Assembly: GCA_002438845.1 (NCBI GenBank)
Contig: DJRG01000090.1
Location: 21,288 to 32,032, forward strand
Reading direction: 5' to 3'
DNA length: 10,745 nt
From: Bacteroidales bacterium UBA6366
Lineage (GTDB): Bacteria; Bacteroidota; Bacteroidia; Bacteroidales; UBA932
Below are positions 7,878 to 10,745 of this stretch, one piece after another. Position numbers and translations under genes: made by a program. Each line of letters starts with the position of its first letter. Positions within the stretch are counted from its first letter, which is position 1. Under the pieces are notes generated by a model. That model worked only from the letters and a program-made list of their open reading frames with translations, made no database searches and was not told the DNA's origin.

Positions 7878-8870
7878 ATGGAACTTTACGAATATGCGCG
7901 TCCGACCCTGATGGCTGGGAAAAAGATACTCTATGTGCACGGATTCGCATCCAGCGGCCGGAACGGAAGTGTCAGGACGTTGAGGCTGCTGATGCCCCAG
8001 GCGGAGGTGATAGCACCTGACCTGCCGGTGGAGCCTTTCGAAGCGATGGAACTTTTAAGGAATATGCTTGCGTCGGAAAAGCCTGATCTGATCATCGGAA
8101 CCTCGATGGGGGCTATGTACGCCGAGATGCTTTACGGAGTGGATCGCATTCTAGTGAACCCTGCCTTTCAACTGGCTGACACTCTGTTGAAAAACAACGG
8201 ATTGGGCAGGCAAGAGTATCACAATCCCCGTCAAGACGGAGAGACATCGTTTCTGGTCACGAAGACCCTGTTGGAGCATTTCCGGGAGATCAGCTCACAT
8301 TGCTTCGAGCGTGCGGCTGAGGACCAGGACAAGGTCTTCGGACTTTACGGAATCCACGACACCTTGGTTCATACATTCGACCTTTTCTGTGAGCATTATC
8401 CTCAGGCCATAAGGTTCGACGGAGAGCATTACCTCAATGACAACGCCATCCTCCATTCCATCCTTCCTGTGATTCAATGGATCGATGACAGGCAGAGGAA
8501 CGTTCAGAAGCCAGTTTTGTTCATCTCGCTGAGTGACCGGATAATCAATCATTCCAGCGGTTTCGCCAAGTCCGTCGCCTCGCTTGCCGTGAACTATGAT
8601 GTCCACATTGTCGCCGGAGTGCCGTACAACACTCCTGAACTCTGTCAGAAAGTCGTGAATTGGTGCGAGACCAACCTCGGTGTCCCTGTCTGGAATCGTG
8701 TCACGATCACCAACCACAAGAATCTCCTTCTGGCCGACTATCTGATCGATGCCGAGCCGGAAACCAATGGCGGCAAAGACTTTATGGGCACGATGATCCC
8801 TTTCGGCTCCGACGCCTTCAAGACCTGGGAGGATGTCCTGACCTTTTTCGACCGTCTTGGCGGACAATGA
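7878..8870 (+). CDS. YqiA-like serine hydrolase fused to a catalytically degenerate HAD/5'-nucleotidase-like domain
   Basis: Residues about 15-203 form a compact YqiA/YcfP-type alpha/beta hydrolase: oxyanion region YVHGFASSG, nucleophile elbow GTSMGAMYAEML with Ser76, Asp161 in GIHDTLVHTF and His184 in DGEHYLND. It is probably a cytoplasmic esterase of unknown substrate. Residues about 210-328 resemble the 5'(3')-deoxyribonucleotidase (NT5C) branch of the HAD superfamily. Evidence is NHKNLLLADYLIDA (Lys281, Asp291), the NGGKDFMGTMIPFGS block and FKTWEDV. The motif I position, normally DxDG, reads FISLSD, so nucleophile and acid/base aspartates are Ser217 and Ser219. The C-terminal domain is therefore probably not a phosphatase. 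The start used is the first in-frame ATG; the ATG at 7911 (MAGKKILYVHG) would match classical YqiA better. The stop lies 1 nt from the convergent oxidoreductase stop. I recall similar fusions in Bacteroidetes, but cannot confirm how common they are. Confidence 0.8.
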   Translation: MELYEYARPTLMAGKKILYVHGFASSGRNGSVRTLRLLMPQAEVIAPDLPVEPFEAMELLRNMLASEKPDLIIGTSMGAMYAEMLYGVDRILVNPAFQLADTLLKNNGLGRQEYHNPRQDGETSFLVTKTLLEHFREISSHCFERAAEDQDKVFGLYGIHDTLVHTFDLFCEHYPQAIRFDGEHYLNDNAILHSILPVIQWIDDRQRNVQKPVLFISLSDRIINHSSGFAKSVASLAVNYDVHIVAGVPYNTPELCQKVVNWCETNLGVPVWNRVTITNHKNLLLADYLIDAEPETNGGKDFMGTMIPFGSDAFKTWEDVLTFFDRLGGQ

Positions 8871-8871
8871 G

Positions 8872-9927
8872 CTAATCCGTAGGAAAGACCACACCTGCCT
8901 GTCGGCGGATCCCGTCGAGGATTTCGGCGGTGATCAGGGAGGTCTCCAGACTGTTGACAGAGGATTCCAAACGTCCGGATTCCAGCACGTCTATGAACTC
9001 CCGGAACTCGCAGAGGTACTCGTCCGCGTCAACAGGGACGGAGATGTCCTCTGCCTGAGGCCCCGAAGACCTCCCGGAAGTCGGCGCGCCTCGTCTTGTC
9101 ATCTCGGCGTGGCGGCAGATGTGGATCTGGTCCAGAGAAATGACCCCTCCATCGCAGGAAATCTCCGTGCAAAGTCGCGAATCCGCTATTTTTGAATATA
9201 ATACCGTGGCGCTCATCCCGTCATATTCAAAAACCACACTCCCTTGCAGGTCAATTCGTTTCCATTCGTTCCCCACCGGCACCTCGCAGGCCGTGACGCT
9301 GGCCTTGAGCCCTTGGGGACGGCCGAAAAGCGAGACCATCGGATAGATCGGGTATATTCCTATGTCCATCAACGCCCCACCGCAGCAGTCAGGATTGAAG
9401 GAACTCGGCACAGCCGAATTGTCCTCACCCGCTATGATTCTCTTGACCAGGTCATATTTCGAAGAATATTGACAGAACGACGCAAAGTAGTGGCGCACGC
9501 TTCCCATCCCAGCCAAGCGCTCCCTTGCCACCACGAAATTAGGACAAAGCGTAGAGATCATAGCCTCCATCAGCATCACCCCGTTGGCATTTGCCGCATC
9601 AATCATTTCGCCCACCTCGCGAGCGTTGGACGCCATCGGTTTCTCGCACAGAACATGCTTGCCGTGATTCATGCAAAGAATCGAGAGATCGTGATGCGTG
9701 CTGTTAGGCGTCCCTATGTAGATCGCGTCGATCTCCGGATCAGACGCCATCTCGTCTAAGTCTGTGTACACTTTTGCGATACCGTGCGCCTCTGCGAACG
9801 CCTTCCCTTTTTCCAAAGAACGTGAACAAACCGCCGCCGCCTCGAATCGAGGCTCCAAAACCGCACCCTTGAGAACCCAGTCGCTTATGCGCCCCGTCCC
9901 AACCATTCCGAACCGTGTCTTTTTCAT
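8872..9927 (-). CDS. Gfo/Idh/MocA family NAD(P)-dependent oxidoreductase
   Basis: This 351-residue cytoplasmic protein has an N-terminal Rossmann domain with GTGRIS (residues 10-15) for dinucleotide binding. The family signature CEKPMA (94-99) includes Lys96. The C-terminal domain carries GGALMDIGIYPI (183-194), where the usual histidine of DxGxH is replaced by Tyr192. That DIGIYP form is typical of the branch annotated as dihydrodiol or sugar dehydrogenases, so this is probably a family variant rather than damage. The likely reaction is oxidation or reduction of a sugar or cyclic polyol; the substrate cannot be named. Its ATG overlaps the stop of the upstream 210-residue gene (ATGA, 9924-9927), so translation is coupled and both come from the 10590 promoter. 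It converges with the hydrolase gene with 1 nt between stop codons and no terminator visible. Two GAATAT-type sites fall close together at 9194 and 9223, with locally A/T-rich codon choices (GTA TTA TAT TCA AAA ATA). Confidence 0.88.
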   Translation of the reverse strand: MKKTRFGMVGTGRISDWVLKGAVLEPRFEAAAVCSRSLEKGKAFAEAHGIAKVYTDLDEMASDPEIDAIYIGTPNSTHHDLSILCMNHGKHVLCEKPMASNAREVGEMIDAANANGVMLMEAMISTLCPNFVVARERLAGMGSVRHYFASFCQYSSKYDLVKRIIAGEDNSAVPSSFNPDCCGGALMDIGIYPIYPMVSLFGRPQGLKASVTACEVPVGNEWKRIDLQGSVVFEYDGMSATVLYSKIADSRLCTEISCDGGVISLDQIHICRHAEMTRRGAPTSGRSSGPQAEDISVPVDADEYLCEFREFIDVLESGRLESSVNSLETSLITAEILDGIRRQAGVVFPTD

Positions 9928-10556
9928 TTCAGCGCTCCTCTGGTTTCGAGATAATCAAGAATGGTCGTCCTGGCGGAAGTCTTCCCCGCCGTGTCAATTG
10001 TCAGAACCTCATAGCCGAGCTTAGGCACAAGTCTGGACTCTTTTTCGCCGAGTTCAGGCTCGATGAGCACCAGGCCGCTCACGGCCTTACCCAGTTTGTA
10101 TGAAGCCTTGACCACAGCCTCGGAAGAGAATGAGTCTGCGATGAGGATTATCCTCTCCGAGTCCGCGAACTTCTCCTTGCCAATCTTCTTCACCATGAAA
10201 CTGATGTCCCTGGCGTTCTCATGGAAGGCCGTTGAGTAGCCGACGAGACCTTCCGGTACCAGAGACTTCACCAGACCTTCCGGGAACGCGGTCTTCAACG
10301 GCTCGTGGAAAAACACGATGACCGGCCTCGGACCGAGTGAGTCCGGGAAGAAACCTTTCTCGTCGGCCGGCTTGAACACCTTTCCGAAAATCTTGTCATT
10401 ATGTCTGTAGAAACTGAGTTCCTCCACGATGATCCTGCTCCCGTTATCCGCCTTTACTCTTTCCCGAGGCCCTTTGTCCTTGAACAAGTTCAATCCGACA
10501 ATCCCTAGCAGGGCGACCAGCAGGGAGGAGACCAGCGAAATGATGACTTTTTTCAT
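9924..10556 (-). CDS. Small membrane-anchored or exported alpha/beta-hydrolase-like protein with altered nucleophile elbow
   Basis: This 210-residue protein starts with KK and a hydrophobic segment (about residues 4-25), a signal peptide without a clear cleavage motif or a membrane anchor. The rest follows the alpha/beta hydrolase strand order: KIFGKVFKP, then PVIVFFHEP (78-86, an oxyanion-type HG region with E for G), RIILIADSFSSEA (135-147), GLVLIEPEL and YEVLTIDTAG. The serine of the elbow is present (Ser142), but the flanking glycines of GxSxG are replaced (A-D-S-F-S). No C-terminal histidine or acidic partner is evident. It is also shorter than usual exported hydrolases of this type (about 280-300 residues), lacking the cap region. 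It may be inactive, a binding protein, or a divergent enzyme. It is the first gene of a two-gene unit coupled to the oxidoreductase, so the two probably act in one process, which I cannot identify. Confidence 0.65.
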   Translation of the reverse strand: MKKVIISLVSSLLVALLGIVGLNLFKDKGPRERVKADNGSRIIVEELSFYRHNDKIFGKVFKPADEKGFFPDSLGPRPVIVFFHEPLKTAFPEGLVKSLVPEGLVGYSTAFHENARDISFMVKKIGKEKFADSERIILIADSFSSEAVVKASYKLGKAVSGLVLIEPELGEKESRLVPKLGYEVLTIDTAGKTSARTTILDYLETRGALK

Positions 10557-10577
10557 TGCCGTAAGAATATTAGATGT

Positions 10578-10607
10578 TTTGTTCTGTCACAAAAATAATT
10601 AAATTTG
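10578..10607 (+). promoter_or_regulatory. Promoter of the CLC channel gene
   Basis: TTTG (10578-10581) and TAAATTTG (10600-10607) with 18 nt between them fit the Bacteroidetes -33/-7 pair. Transcription should start near 10613-10615, at the ATG itself, implying a leaderless or nearly leaderless mRNA. Confidence 0.65.
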
Positions 10608-10622
10608 TACGAATATGCCAAA
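10590..10622 (-). promoter_or_regulatory. Promoter of the small hydrolase-like/oxidoreductase unit
   Basis: On the - strand, TATTTTTG (10597-10590) is the -7 box and TTTG (10622-10619) is the -33 element, with 21 nt between them. The start would be near 10583, giving a leader of about 26 nt. The -33 element lies inside the first codons of the CLC gene, and the two opposite -7 boxes are only 2 nt apart. Confidence 0.6.
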
Positions 10623-10745
10623 GTTCAACCCCATATCCCGTTGGTCCGAAAGGAATCAGCTGTTGGTCCTCAGCCTCGTGGTCGGAATCGTGGTCGGGCT
10701 TGCCGCCGTGCTGCTCAAGACCTTGATCTCGATGATCCAGGAAGG
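10615..10745 (+). CDS. CLC-family chloride channel/transporter, N-terminal fragment (runs off window)
   Basis: Forty-three codons are visible, opening MPKFNPISRWSERNQ and leading into the first transmembrane helix, with VVGIVVGLAAVLLK then LISMIQE. This pattern of a short basic N-terminus with W.E and then a GlyLeuAlaAlaValLeuLeuLys helix matches the start of Bacteroidetes CLC-type voltage-gated chloride channels or H+/Cl- antiporters. These are integral inner-membrane proteins. The selectivity-filter motifs lie beyond the window, so channel or exchanger cannot be told. The ATG at 10615 must be the start or close to it, because an in-frame TAA lies at 10600-10602 with no other start codon between. 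The start codon sits in ACGAATATG and is preceded directly by a strong -7 box. The gene is divergent from the small hydrolase-like gene, with 58 nt between start codons. Confidence 0.8.
   Translation, partial: MPKFNPISRWSERNQLLVLSLVVGIVVGLAAVLLKTLISMIQE

Overview
The window reads as chromosomal DNA of a Bacteroidetes bacterium, most likely order Bacteroidales, with a base composition somewhat above half G+C. Three things point there. The proteins resemble gut Bacteroidales types: HtpG, a GH31 enzyme with a PA14 insert, an enolase-superfamily dipeptide epimerase, a CLC channel, and a YqiA-type esterase fused to a HAD-like domain. Most intergenic gaps carry the Bacteroidetes -7 promoter element TAnnTTTG. 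Gene starts lack clear Shine-Dalgarno sequences. Genus cannot be decided from the sequence alone. No tRNA, rRNA, CRISPR array, insertion sequence, integrase or phage gene is visible, so this looks like ordinary core chromosome rather than an island.

Layout, left to right. (1) 1-936: the C-terminal part of htpG on the + strand, closed by a strong hairpin terminator (956-995). (2) 1171-4020: an exported GH31 glycosidase with a PA14 insert, probably an alpha-xylosidase, with its own candidate promoter. (3) 7742 down to 4026 on the - strand: a tight three-gene operon of a NahK-like sugar 1-kinase, a Tat-exported lipoprotein dipeptide epimerase and a membrane-anchored transglutaminase-like protein. 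It has a good promoter at 7773-7803. (4) 7878-8870 on the + strand: a YqiA-like serine hydrolase fused to a HAD/5'-nucleotidase-like domain whose catalytic aspartates are gone. (5) 10556 down to 8872 on the - strand: a two-gene unit of a small anchored alpha/beta-hydrolase-like protein translationally coupled (ATGA) to a Gfo/Idh/MocA oxidoreductase. (6) 10615 to the right edge: the start of a CLC chloride channel gene, apparently with almost no 5' leader. Its promoter sits back to back with that of unit 5.

Working together: the clearest functional set is the kinase-epimerase-transglutaminase operon. Peptides or dipeptides, possibly from cell-wall turnover, could be processed outside the inner membrane by the transglutaminase-like protein and the epimerase, while an amino sugar is phosphorylated in the cytoplasm. 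That scheme is inference from gene order and family knowledge. The other genes look like independent housekeeping or scavenging functions.

The most unusual non-genic signal is a hand-counted excess of the hexamer GAATAT/ATATTC: about 33 sites on either strand, against roughly 5 expected for a random hexamer. It includes three copies of the 10-mer TACGAATATG and overlaps two start codons.
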